Assembly: GCA_965206975.1 (NCBI GenBank)
Contig: OZ242253.1
Location: 2,728,001 to 2,792,000 of the forward strand
Direction: 5' to 3'
Origin: JAAXGI01 sp965206975
Lineage (GTDB): Bacteria; Gemmatimonadota; Gemmatimonadetes; Longimicrobiales; Gaopeijiaceae
DNA: 64,000 bases
How positions within the stretch are numbered: the first letter of the stretch is position 1; each line of letters opens with the position of its first letter. The position numbers and the translations under genes are program-made. Positions 26,651-34,969 of this stretch are shown here, piece after piece. The notes under the pieces were generated by a model. That model had not been told where the DNA came from, did not search any database, and was given only the letters and a program-made list of their open reading frames with translations.

Positions 26651-26893
26651 ATGTCGGAGAGCATCAAGGAACGCGTGACGGAGATCGTCGTGAGCGAGCT
26701 TGGAGTCGAGCCGGAGAAGGTGACGCCCGAGGCCTCGTTCGTCGAGGACCTGGGTGCCGATTCGCTCGACACGGTCGAGCTCGTGATGGCCTTCGAGGAG
26801 GAGTTCGGCATCGATATCCCGGATGAGGACGCAGAGCAGATGGCAACTGTCGGAGAGGCAATCAAGTATCTCGAGAACCACTCCGAATCGTGA
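26651..26893 (+). CDS. acpP: acyl carrier protein
   Basis: Carries growing acyl chains on a 4'-phosphopantetheine attached to Ser38 in the LGADSLDTVELVM motif. 80 residues and strongly acidic, as usual. Start ATG 26651 with an AAGGA just upstream. A hairpin directly downstream (26917-26942) probably sets the acpP:fabF ratio. Confidence 0.97.
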   Translation: MSESIKERVTEIVVSELGVEPEKVTPEASFVEDLGADSLDTVELVMAFEEEFGIDIPDEDAEQMATVGEAIKYLENHSES

Positions 26894-26916
26894 TCCTTCC
26901 GGCGGGCACCGCTTGG

Positions 26917-26942
26917 AAGCCCGGCCCGCCACGGCCGGGCTT
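26917..26942 (+). terminator. hairpin between acpP and fabF
   Basis: Perfect 9 bp stem, AAGCCCGGC (26917-26925) with GCCGGGCTT (26934-26942), an 8-base loop, then one more T. It is the best intrinsic-terminator-like structure in this operon and is likely leaky, allowing much more acpP than fabF mRNA. Confidence 0.6.
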
Positions 26943-26956
26943 TGAAGGCGGCAGCG

Positions 26957-28210
26957 ATGACACGCGGTAGGGAGAGAGAGGTGGTCGTGACGGGCCTCGG
27001 GCTCGTCACGCCCGTGGGCATCGGCCTCGACTCCGCCTGGCCGGCCCTCCTGTCGGGCACCTCCGGTGGGGCGCGCGTCTCCCAGTTCGAGGTCACGCCA
27101 GAGTTTCCCACGCAGATCGCGTGCGAGGTGAAGGACTTCGATCCCTCGGGCATCCTCGACCCGAAGGAGATCCGCCGGTACGACCGCTTCGCCCAGTTCG
27201 CCATCGTCGCGGCCGACGAAGCGATGACGCACGCAGATCTCGAGGGACCTCCTGCAGGCACTGCGCCCGAGCGATTTGGTGTCGTGCTCGGTGCGGGGAT
27301 CGGGGGGATCACAACCTTCGAGGAGCAGTGCCGCGTCCTCCTCGCGCGCGGGCCGGGCCGGGTGAGCCCATTCTTCGTGCCGATGTTCATCCCGGATATC
27401 GCGCCGGGGATCATCTCGATCCGCCACGGGGCCCGGGGCCCGAACTACACGACGGTCTCCGCCTGCGCCTCCTCCGCGCACGCGATCGGCGATGCCTTCC
27501 GGATCATCCAGCGCGGCGATGCGGACGTCATAATCGCAGGGGGAAGCGAGGCCACGGTAGCGCCCCTCGCGATGGCGGGTTTCGGCTCGATGAAGGCGAT
27601 GTCCACGAGGAATGACGAGCCCGAGACGGCGAGTCGACCCTTCGACCGGACGCGGGACGGGTTCGTGATGGGGGAGGGGGCGGGGATCCTGATCCTCGAG
27701 GCACGGGAGGTCGCCGAGAGACGCGGCGTCCAGACTCTAGGGCGCATCGTAGGCTTCGGCATGTCGGCGGACGCGTATCACATCACCGCTCCCGAGCCCG
27801 GGGGCGCCGGTGCGCAGGCAGCGATGCGCTTCGCCCTCGAAGATGCGGGCGCAGATCCCCGGGAGGTGGACTACATCAATGCGCACGGAACGTCCACGCC
27901 CCAGAACGACAAGGCGGAGACCACTGCGATCCGGGCCGTCCTCGGAGAGGCCGCGGACGACATCGTCGTCGGATCGACGAAATCGATGACGGGACACCTC
28001 CTCGGCGCCGCGGGCGCGGTGGAAGCAGTGATCTCCGTCATGGCGTGCCGCGAGGGCCGGATCCCCCCGACAATCAACCTCGAGCGGCCCGATCCGGAGT
28101 GCGACCTGGATTACGCGCCGATGGTCAGCCGGGAGAAACCCGTCAGGCTCGCCCTGTCGAACTCTTTCGGGTTCGGGGGGCACAACGCCTGCCTCGCCTT
28201 CAGGCCTTAG
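26957..28210 (+). CDS. fabF: beta-ketoacyl-ACP synthase II
   Basis: Condenses malonyl-ACP with acyl-ACP in chain elongation. The catalytic triad of the family is visible: Cys170 (TVSACASSAHA), His310 (NAHGTSTPQND) and His347 (SMTGHLLGAAG). Start chosen at ATG 26957, giving 417 residues with a purine-rich GAAGGCGG upstream; the in-frame TTG at 26942 lies in the terminator stem and is unlikely. Confidence 0.96.
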   Translation: MTRGREREVVVTGLGLVTPVGIGLDSAWPALLSGTSGGARVSQFEVTPEFPTQIACEVKDFDPSGILDPKEIRRYDRFAQFAIVAADEAMTHADLEGPPAGTAPERFGVVLGAGIGGITTFEEQCRVLLARGPGRVSPFFVPMFIPDIAPGIISIRHGARGPNYTTVSACASSAHAIGDAFRIIQRGDADVIIAGGSEATVAPLAMAGFGSMKAMSTRNDEPETASRPFDRTRDGFVMGEGAGILILEAREVAERRGVQTLGRIVGFGMSADAYHITAPEPGGAGAQAAMRFALEDAGADPREVDYINAHGTSTPQNDKAETTAIRAVLGEAADDIVVGSTKSMTGHLLGAAGAVEAVISVMACREGRIPPTINLERPDPECDLDYAPMVSREKPVRLALSNSFGFGGHNACLAFRP

Positions 28211-28238
28211 GCGGCCACCCCCGGGGAGCGACGCGGGC

Positions 28239-28715
28239 GTGAGGATCGGCTTCGGCTACGACAGCCATCGTCTCGAGGAAGGCCGCCCCTGCATCCTCGG
28301 CGGTGTCCGGATCCCCGGTGTCCCCGGGCCAAGCGGGTTCTCCGATGGGGACGCAGTGGCGCACGCGGTGATCGACGCCCTCCTCGGGGCCGCAGCGCTC
28401 GGCGACATCGGGGGACACTTTCCCCCCGGAGATCATCGGTGGCGCGATGCCAACTCGATGGACCTGCTCCGGAGGGTCGTCGCTCACGTGCGCGACGCTG
28501 GCCACCGGGTCGGGAACGTGGACGTCACCGTCGTATGCGAGCTACCGAAGATCGCCCCAGCGGCAGATGCAATCCGGAGAAGTCTCGGTGAGAGCCTCGA
28601 CCTCGACCCCGCCTCCGTCTCCGTGAAGGGGAAAAGCAATGAAGGAATGGGGTGGGAGGGGCGCCGGGAAGGGCTCGCGGTGTACGCCGTCGCGCTCCTC
28701 CTCACGCCGCAGTGA
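28239..28715 (+). CDS. ispF: 2-C-methyl-D-erythritol 2,4-cyclodiphosphate synthase
   Basis: Fifth enzyme of the MEP isoprenoid pathway. The 158-residue product has the zinc ligands Asp8, His10 and His42 (YDSH and DGDAVAHAVIDALLGAAALGDIG) and the C-terminal VSVKGKSNEGMGWEGRREG. Start GTG 28239. ispD is not adjacent in this window. The stop overlaps the next start (TGATG). Confidence 0.95.
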   Translation: MRIGFGYDSHRLEEGRPCILGGVRIPGVPGPSGFSDGDAVAHAVIDALLGAAALGDIGGHFPPGDHRWRDANSMDLLRRVVAHVRDAGHRVGNVDVTVVCELPKIAPAADAIRRSLGESLDLDPASVSVKGKSNEGMGWEGRREGLAVYAVALLLTPQ

Positions 28716-29617
28716 TGGCCGGAGGGGCCGAATATCGCATCGAGCACTTCCGGGACTACCTGACCTTCGAGCGCGGACTCTCGGATCGGACGGTCGAGGC
28801 GTACGGCCGCGACGTACGGCGCCTCGTGAGCTTCCTCGAGGAGCGCGGCCTCGCGCATCCGCGGGAGGTCTCCCACGTCGACATTCGGGAATACGTCTTT
28901 CGTCTGGGGGACGCCGGGCTCCAGGCGAGCTCGATTCGGAGGTTCATCTCCGCCTCGAGGACGTACTTCCTCTTCCTCCATGACGAGGGAGCGGTGGACT
29001 CGGATCCCACGGAGCGGATCGAGCCGCCGAAGACCGGGCGGAAGCTGCCGACCTTCCTAACGCGCGACGAGGTCGTCCACGTCATCGAATCCCCCTCCAT
29101 CGGCGACCCGGCCTACTGGCGGGACCGCGCGATTCTCGAGCTCCTCTACGCGACCGGGACCCGCGTCTCGGAGCTGATCACCGCGAAGATCTCAAGTCTC
29201 GACCTGGAGGAGGGGCTCCTTCAGGTCTCCGGGAAGGGATCGCGCCAGCGGCTCGTTCCCACGGGCCGCACCGCGGCCGAGGTGCTGGAGCGTTATCTGC
29301 GGGAGGTCCGCCCCACTCTCGACCGAGGGTTCGGGGAGGGCGCCCTCTTCCTGAACCGACGGGGACGTCCGCTCTCTCGAATGGCCGTCTGGAATCTCGT
29401 CCGGCGTGCGGCCGAGAAGTGCGGGATCCGGCGGAAGATCTCGCCCCACGTGCTGAGACATACCTTCGCGACACACCTGCTCGAGGGTGGCGCGGACCTC
29501 GCGACCGTGCAGGAACTCCTCGGCCACGCAGACATTTCGACGACCCAGATCTACACCCACGTGGACCGCGAGTACCTTCAGCGGGTGCACCGCCGCTATC
29601 ACCCGCGCGCGAGGTAG
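28715..29617 (+). CDS. tyrosine recombinase XerC/XerD
   Basis: Site-specific recombinase, probably for chromosome dimer resolution at dif. The 300-residue product has a SAM-like N-terminal domain (residues about 5-95). The catalytic set is complete: Arg150, Lys174, His245, Arg248, His271 and nucleophile Tyr280 (ISTTQIYTHV). Length and the end-to-end Xer layout fit a housekeeping Xer protein rather than a phage integrase; overlap with the core ispF gene supports this. XerC versus XerD cannot be told with certainty, though the sequence looks closer to XerD. Confidence 0.92.
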   Translation: MAGGAEYRIEHFRDYLTFERGLSDRTVEAYGRDVRRLVSFLEERGLAHPREVSHVDIREYVFRLGDAGLQASSIRRFISASRTYFLFLHDEGAVDSDPTERIEPPKTGRKLPTFLTRDEVVHVIESPSIGDPAYWRDRAILELLYATGTRVSELITAKISSLDLEEGLLQVSGKGSRQRLVPTGRTAAEVLERYLREVRPTLDRGFGEGALFLNRRGRPLSRMAVWNLVRRAAEKCGIRRKISPHVLRHTFATHLLEGGADLATVQELLGHADISTTQIYTHVDREYLQRVHRRYHPRAR

Positions 29618-29624
29618 AGCTCGC

Positions 29625-31247
29625 CTACTCGTTCGGCGGCAGGCCACCGGCGTCGACGGACTCCGTCTCCGCCCTCTCCTCCTCCTCCGCGAGCGCCAGC
29701 TCGAAGAGGCTCTCCTGGTCCGCGGCCCCGCGAAGGAGCCGAACGGCGGTGTCCAGCACCGTGTCCCGCTCGCTTTGCACCTCAAGCCCCCGGGCATCCT
29801 GCGTGAGCCGCCGGTGGAAGACGACTTCGGCCCTCCACCGAACGTACGCCCGGACCTCATCGGTCAGGAGTTCCTCCGAGAGGCCGCTCTCCACCGCGGA
29901 GGTGAAGAGTTCATCCATCGCGTCCGCAGGGAGGGCGGCGAGCCCGCCGTCCCCCTGGTCGCGCGCCGCCTGCGAGGCTTCGAAGGCGATTTCCTGAATC
30001 CGGATCTGCAGGGGGAATTCCGCCTCGGCGGCGGCATTCGCGAAGGCCTGCTCCGCCGCAGAGAGCGTGTCGCCGGCGATCTCGAGGTCGGGGAAGACCC
30101 CACCCCCGCCGAGGAGCCGGCGGCCGCCGATCGAGGTGAACTCGGGGATGGAGTCGGGCTCGATCACGCGCCCCTCCAAATCTCGCGGGCGATTGAGCGA
30201 GCGCCCTTGCGGGGTGAACCATTCACCGGAGGTGACCCGCATCACGCGCCCCTCCGGGAGCGGGATCACACTCTGCACCGTTCCCTTCCCGAAGGTCCGC
30301 TCCCCGATCACGAGGGCACGGTCGTGATCCTGCAGTGCGCCGGCCACGATCTCGGAGGCGGAGGCGGAGTAGCGGTCCACGAGGACGATGATGGGAAGCT
30401 CTTCCTCGATCCGCGGCGTCATCCGGGCCCGCGCCGACTCCTCCCGGAGTTCGCCGCTGCTCCCGCGCATCCTCGAGCGCGTCGTCACCAGGACGGAGCC
30501 GCGGTCGAGAAAGAGGTCCGCGAGCTTGAGTGACTCGTCGAGGTAGCCACCCGGGTTCTGCCGGAGATCGAAGATCACGCCCCGGGCATCGCTGCGCTCG
30601 GCCAGCACCGAATCGACTTCCGCCGCCGAGTTTCTCGTGACGCGGCCGAGCGCTAAGTACCAGATGTCGTCAAAGATCCGCTCGGCGCGAACCGCCGGGA
30701 TATGAACCTCCTCCCGGCGGATCTGAAACGGGACCGGATCCGGGATCCCGTCCCGACTGATGTAGACGATCACGCGCGTGCCCGGCTCCCCGCGGATTCG
30801 GCTCGAGGCATCCTCGACGGACCACTCGTCGCCCTCGTCCGAGTTCACGCCCACGATCCGGTCGCCCACCATGAGCCCGGCCTCCTCTGCGGGCGTTCCG
30901 CTGAAGACGCTCGTGACCGTGACCGCGCCATTCAACTCGCTGATCTCGATCCCGATTCCGGCGTAGTTCCCCGTGCTCTGCTCCTCGAAGCGCGCCACCT
31001 CGTCGGGCGAGAGGACCGTCGCGTACGGATCGCCGAGCTCCTTCACGAGGCCCTCGATCGCCATCTCCCAAAGGGCAGAGTCGGGCCTGACCTCGAGCGC
31101 GTAGTCGCGAATTGCCTCGACCGTGCTCTGGAAGACCTGCGCCTCCGGACCGCTGTCGCGCGAGCTCCGGGCGGTGCGCTGCCCCTCGAGACCCCACGGG
31201 GCCAGCAGGCCGAGGAGGAGGAGGGATGTGAGGAGGCGTCGAATCAT
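29625..31247 (-). CDS. C-terminal processing peptidase (S41, CtpA/Prc-like)
   Basis: Periplasmic serine protease that trims or degrades exported proteins. The 540-residue product begins with a signal peptide (RRLLTSLLLLGLLAPWGLEG). A PDZ domain (about residues 95-170, NYAGIGIEI and SGTPAEEAGLMVGDRI) is followed by the S41 domain, with catalytic Ser296 in YSASASE and Lys321 in FGKGTVQ, 25 residues apart as in Prc/CtpA. The C-terminal 150 residues are acidic and helix-like. It converges on the xer gene with only seven bases between stop codons. Confidence 0.93.
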   Translation of the reverse strand: MIRRLLTSLLLLGLLAPWGLEGQRTARSSRDSGPEAQVFQSTVEAIRDYALEVRPDSALWEMAIEGLVKELGDPYATVLSPDEVARFEEQSTGNYAGIGIEISELNGAVTVTSVFSGTPAEEAGLMVGDRIVGVNSDEGDEWSVEDASSRIRGEPGTRVIVYISRDGIPDPVPFQIRREEVHIPAVRAERIFDDIWYLALGRVTRNSAAEVDSVLAERSDARGVIFDLRQNPGGYLDESLKLADLFLDRGSVLVTTRSRMRGSSGELREESARARMTPRIEEELPIIVLVDRYSASASEIVAGALQDHDRALVIGERTFGKGTVQSVIPLPEGRVMRVTSGEWFTPQGRSLNRPRDLEGRVIEPDSIPEFTSIGGRRLLGGGGVFPDLEIAGDTLSAAEQAFANAAAEAEFPLQIRIQEIAFEASQAARDQGDGGLAALPADAMDELFTSAVESGLSEELLTDEVRAYVRWRAEVVFHRRLTQDARGLEVQSERDTVLDTAVRLLRGAADQESLFELALAEEEERAETESVDAGGLPPNE

Positions 31248-31410
31248 GGAGTCTCAACTCCGTTGGGGGAGAGCATCGGACCCGCCGGCCCACCAAAGCG
31301 CCACCGGTACTCGTAATGGATAACCGGAGCGGTGCGAGTCGTTCCAGGGATGTTATCTTCTTGGCCCGAGTTGCGCACCATCTTTAGCCTGACCACGCAG
31401 GGGCGAAACG

Positions 31411-33231
31411 ATGTTGAACCCAGCCGCAGGGATCCGCATGGAGCTGGTGCAGCTCCGGCCTGCCAAGGGGAGGGTGGATGAGAACCTCGAAGGCGTACGG
31501 GAGGCGGTGAGGGAAGCGACCGGGCGGGCCGACCTCGTCGTCTTTCCCGAGTCCGCCCTCTCCGGATACTTCGTCGAGGGCGGTGTGAAGGAGGTCGCCC
31601 GCTCGCCCCAGGAGGTGGCCGCCTCCCTCGGTACCCCCGCGCCCGAGGCCCCGGACGTGGTCCTCGGATTCTACGAGGAGGGGGGCGGACCCGTCTACAA
31701 CACCGTGGCGTGGTTCTCTCCGGAGGGGGGGGAGTACCGGGTCGTACACTCCCACCGGAAGGTCTTTCTCCCGACGTACGGAGTCTTCGATGAGGCACGC
31801 TTCGTCGCGGCGGGAGACGGGTTCCACGCCTTCGACACGCGGCTCGGACGAGTCGGGATGCTAATATGCGAGGAGATGCTCCACTCGATGGCGCCCGCAC
31901 TCCTCGCTCTCGATGGCGCGGAGCTCCTCGTGGTGGTCGCCGCCTCGCCTGCGCGGGACTTCCGCCCCAAGAGCGGGCGGCCCGCAAACCTCGATCTCTG
32001 GGACCTGGTGGGGAGTGCCGCCTCGATCGAGCACGGCGTCTTCGTGGCGACATGCCATCTCGTCGGGAGCGAGGGCGGCAAGCTCTTTCCCGGCGGAAGC
32101 ACAATCTACCTCCCGGGGGGCGAGATCGGCGCGCGGGGTCCCCTCTTCGAACCGGGTCGGATCTCGGCCTACCTCGACCGCTCGCGGGTATACCGGGAGC
32201 GGGCGCGCACCCCCCTCCTCTCGGATCTCCGAAGTCGGCTCCCCCACCTCCTCTGCTCGCTCGAGCGCGTCGGCCGGGGAGGAGACGGAGAAGGCGTCCC
32301 CCATCCCACCACCGCGGTCCGCCCCGCAGGAGAGGGGGATGCGCCCAGCGGCGAGCCCGGTAGTCCCCAACCGAAAGCCGCCCCGCGACGCGGGCTTCCC
32401 GATCCGGACGACTCCTCGGTCCTCCAGCTGGACCTGCCTCTGGTCGAGCGGGCGATCGTCTCCTTCCTCAGGGATGAGATCACCGGCCGGCGCGGCTTCC
32501 GGGACGTCGTGGTCGGGGTCTCGGGAGGGGTCGACTCCGCGGTCTCTCTCTTTCTCGCTGCGCGCGCCCTCGGTCCCGAACGCGTCCACGCCTTCCTCCT
32601 CCCCTACGCTACCTCGAGCCCCGAGAGCCTCGCCGACGGCGCTGCCGCCCTCGAGGCGGCCGGAGTCCGGGGCCGCACCATCGAGATCACCCGGCTCGTC
32701 GAGGCGTACGCCGAGGCAGAGGAGCCCGGCCTCTCCGACCAGCGGCGTGCGAATCTTCTCGCGCGCGTCCGCGCCATCGTCCTCTGGGACCAGGCCGCCC
32801 GGCACAACGCACTCCCCCTCGGCACCGGAAACAAGAGCGAACGGCTCATGGGCTACTTTACCTGGCACGCGGACGACTCACCGCCGGTAAACCCCCTCGG
32901 TGACCTCTTGAAGACGCAGGTTTGGGAGCTCGCCCGGCACTTGGGGGTGCCCGGGACCATCGTGGAGAAGGCGCCGAGCGCGGACCTCATCCCTGGGGTC
33001 CACGACGAGGACGAGATAGGGGTGAGCTACCCGGTCGCGGACCGGATCCTCCATTGGATCCTCTCCGGGCACGGCGCCGAAGAGCTCACGGACGCCGGAT
33101 TCGATCCCGCATCCGTCGAGCTCGTTCGCGACCGGCTCGAGAGCACCCACTGGAAGCGGGAACTTCCGACCGTAGCGATGCTTACTTCGAGTTCGATAGG
33201 GGAATTCTACTTGCGTCCCGTCGACTACTGA
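31411..33231 (+). CDS. nadE: glutamine-dependent NAD+ synthetase
   Basis: Final step of NAD synthesis: amidation of deamido-NAD with glutamine as nitrogen donor. Residues about 8-270 are a nitrilase-type glutaminase with triad Glu47 (VFPESALSGY), Lys117 (HRKVFLPTYG) and Cys153 (LICEEMLHS). Residues about 340-600 are the synthetase, with the PP-loop SGGVDS at 371-376 and GTGNKSERLMGYFTWHADDSPPVNPLGDL. The two domains are joined by a Pro/Gly-rich linker. Start ATG 31411; ATG 31438 is an alternative nine residues later. Confidence 0.95.
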   Translation: MLNPAAGIRMELVQLRPAKGRVDENLEGVREAVREATGRADLVVFPESALSGYFVEGGVKEVARSPQEVAASLGTPAPEAPDVVLGFYEEGGGPVYNTVAWFSPEGGEYRVVHSHRKVFLPTYGVFDEARFVAAGDGFHAFDTRLGRVGMLICEEMLHSMAPALLALDGAELLVVVAASPARDFRPKSGRPANLDLWDLVGSAASIEHGVFVATCHLVGSEGGKLFPGGSTIYLPGGEIGARGPLFEPGRISAYLDRSRVYRERARTPLLSDLRSRLPHLLCSLERVGRGGDGEGVPHPTTAVRPAGEGDAPSGEPGSPQPKAAPRRGLPDPDDSSVLQLDLPLVERAIVSFLRDEITGRRGFRDVVVGVSGGVDSAVSLFLAARALGPERVHAFLLPYATSSPESLADGAAALEAAGVRGRTIEITRLVEAYAEAEEPGLSDQRRANLLARVRAIVLWDQAARHNALPLGTGNKSERLMGYFTWHADDSPPVNPLGDLLKTQVWELARHLGVPGTIVEKAPSADLIPGVHDEDEIGVSYPVADRILHWILSGHGAEELTDAGFDPASVELVRDRLESTHWKRELPTVAMLTSSSIGEFYLRPVDY

Positions 33232-33299
33232 CTCACGGACCCGGCGGGGCGGCACAGGCCGCGAAGGCCCCGGGCCCGTTCCACGGATCACGACCGGCC

Positions 33300-33878
33300 A
33301 TGCTCCTAGTCATCGACAATTACGACTCCTTCACCTTCAACCTCGTCCAGTTCCTAGGGGAACTCGGCGCGCATCCCACCGTCGTTCGCAATGACGAGGC
33401 GAGCATCCCTGAGCTCGAGGCGATGGAGCCCTCCCGGGTGGTGATATCGCCGGGTCCGTGCACCCCGCAGGAAGCGGGGGTGAGCATCGAGGCCGCTCGG
33501 CGTCTCGGCGAGAGCGTGCCCCTCCTCGGCGTGTGCCTCGGCCACCAGGCGATCGGAGAGGCGTTCGGTGGAAAGACGATCCGGGCCGCCCGGGTCATGC
33601 ACGGGAAGACCACCGAGATACGGCACACGGGGAAAGGGATCTTCCGGGGCCTTCCGGTGCCGCTCGAGGTAACGCGCTACCACTCCCTCGTCACGGACCC
33701 GGCGGCGCTCCCGCCGACGCTCGAGCCCGTGGCTTGGTCCCCGGGGGCGAACGAGGGTGAGGAGGAAATCCAGGCGGTTCGCCACCGGGAGTTCCCGATT
33801 TGGGGCGTCCAGTTCCACCCCGAGTCCATCTTCTCCAAGGGCGGCATGCAGCTCCTGCGTAACTTCCTCCAGCTCTGA
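33300..33878 (+). CDS. anthranilate / aminodeoxychorismate synthase glutamine amidotransferase
   Basis: Releases ammonia from glutamine for TrpE or PabB. The class I amidotransferase triad is Cys79 (GVCLGHQ), His173 and Glu175 (VQFHPES); the YDSFTFNL start is typical. 192 residues, start ATG 33300. No trpE, trpD or pabB is nearby, so it may serve both tryptophan and folate pathways, as in organisms with one shared subunit; TrpG versus PabA is not decidable here. A strong hairpin follows. Confidence 0.93.
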   Translation: MLLVIDNYDSFTFNLVQFLGELGAHPTVVRNDEASIPELEAMEPSRVVISPGPCTPQEAGVSIEAARRLGESVPLLGVCLGHQAIGEAFGGKTIRAARVMHGKTTEIRHTGKGIFRGLPVPLEVTRYHSLVTDPAALPPTLEPVAWSPGANEGEEEIQAVRHREFPIWGVQFHPESIFSKGGMQLLRNFLQL

Positions 33879-33881
33879 GGC

Positions 33882-33915
33882 GTACCCCGGCACCTAGGCC
33901 GGGCACCCGGGGTAC
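33882..33915 (+). terminator. strong hairpin after trpG/pabA
   Basis: Perfect 9 bp stem, GTACCCCGG (33882-33890) with CCGGGGTAC (33907-33915), three bases after the stop codon. The inner 16 bases contain a further CCTAGG palindrome. No T-run follows. It marks the end of the nadE-trpG unit. Confidence 0.55.
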
Positions 33916-34177
33916 GGACCGCCGCCGACGCACAGCGTCGAGCCGGGAACTCACATGCTCGACAGCATACCCGTCACGTGACTCCTCCGAATTGGCCTCG
34001 AGCCGCTTCGTCACGGCATCCACCAGCACTTCGCGGGATATCATCTCTCCGCAGCTCTTTAGCGCTCCAGGTACTTGGTGAGGCTCGCTTGATCTCGATC
34101 GGACCGCCGTCTATCTTCGTTGGCGTGAATCTTGCTATCCTAGCCTCGCGTTCCACCGGCCGGAGTTCACGGCGAGG
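33916..34177. promoter_or_regulatory. intergenic region upstream of the kds/lpt directon
   Basis: About 260 bases separating trpG from kdsB, the start of a 17 kb run of overlapping genes. A -35 TTGATC (34089-34094) and -10 TATCTT (34112-34117) with a 17 bp spacer form a plausible promoter, with a leader of about 55 bases. A short inverted repeat GTCGAG/CTCGAC occurs near 33938-33964. No convincing gene is present. Confidence 0.45.
34089..34117 (+). promoter_or_regulatory. probable promoter of the kdsB-pyrG-lpt-rpoN directon
   Basis: TTGATC (34089-34094), 17 bp spacer, TATCTT (34112-34117). Same -35 hexamer and spacer length as the candidate sucCD promoter, which raises confidence slightly. 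Confidence 0.4.
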
Positions 34178-34969
34178 GTGGTAAGCGGGCCCGTCCTGGG
34201 AGTGATCCCCGCTCGACTCCACTCGAGCCGACTCCCGGAAAAGCCTCTTCAACCGATCCTTGGGCGCCCGCTTCTCGAGTGGGTCTGGAGGCGGGTCTCG
34301 TCAATGCGGAGTTTCGGTCGCCTCGTGGTCGCCGCGGATGCACCGCCGGTGCGTGAGCTGTGCGAGTCGATCGGCGCACCGGTGGTAATGACGGATCCCG
34401 CCCTCCCGTCGGGTACGGATCGCGTCTGGGAGGTGGCCCGGCTTCCCGAGTACGAGGGATTCCCGATCATCGTGAATGTCCAGGGCGATGAGCCACTCGT
34501 GAATGAGGATCACGTGCAGCAGGCCGTCCGGCTCGTCCGGGAGCAGGGTTGGGGCGTCGGCACCTGTGCGGCACCCCTCCGGACGGCCGCCGCAAGGCAA
34601 GATCCATCGGTCGTCAAGGTCGCGAGGGCGGCGAGCGGGCGCGCACTGTACTTCTCGAGGTCCCAGGTCCCCTGCAAGCGGGACGGGGAACCCGGGGAAG
34701 AGGAACTCGCTCGCCCCCCGTTCCTTCGACACATCGGGGTATACGCGTATCATAGGGAGGCGTTGGCGCGGTGGGTGTCTCTGGACCCCTCCCCCCTCGA
34801 GACGCTCGAGCGTCTCGAGCAGTTGAGAGCACTCGAGGACGGGATCACCATCGGCGTGGCCATTGTGGAGGGAGCCGGAGCCGGGGTAGACACCCCGGAG
34901 GACGTGCTCCGCGTGGAAGAGATCCTCTCCGGGGAGAACCCGTGGAACGAGTCCATGAGGGACGTGTGA
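34178..34969 (+). CDS. kdsB: 3-deoxy-manno-octulosonate cytidylyltransferase
   Basis: Activates Kdo as CMP-Kdo, using CTP, before its transfer to lipid A. The N-terminal nucleotidyltransferase signature GVIPARLHSSRLPEKPLQPI, the PSGTDRVWEVA and IIVNVQGDEPLV blocks and the RHIGVYAYHREAL segment are all present. 263 residues, start GTG 34178. The stop overlaps the start of pyrG, whose product CTP is its substrate. Confidence 0.95.
   Translation: MVSGPVLGVIPARLHSSRLPEKPLQPILGRPLLEWVWRRVSSMRSFGRLVVAADAPPVRELCESIGAPVVMTDPALPSGTDRVWEVARLPEYEGFPIIVNVQGDEPLVNEDHVQQAVRLVREQGWGVGTCAAPLRTAAARQDPSVVKVARAASGRALYFSRSQVPCKRDGEPGEEELARPPFLRHIGVYAYHREALARWVSLDPSPLETLERLEQLRALEDGITIGVAIVEGAGAGVDTPEDVLRVEEILSGENPWNESMRDV

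Noticed and set aside
28715..29617. Tyrosine recombinase as a mobile-element integrase
   Set aside because: Overlaps the core ispF gene, has the compact 300-residue Xer layout, and no att sites or phage genes lie nearby.
33691..34044. Minus-strand open frame with a protein-like start (MISREVLVDAVTKRLEAN) in the trpG-kdsB gap
   Set aside because: Only the first 40 codons lie outside trpG; the rest is antisense to it and loses any protein-like character, and codon bias is weak. A small degenerate gene cannot be fully excluded.
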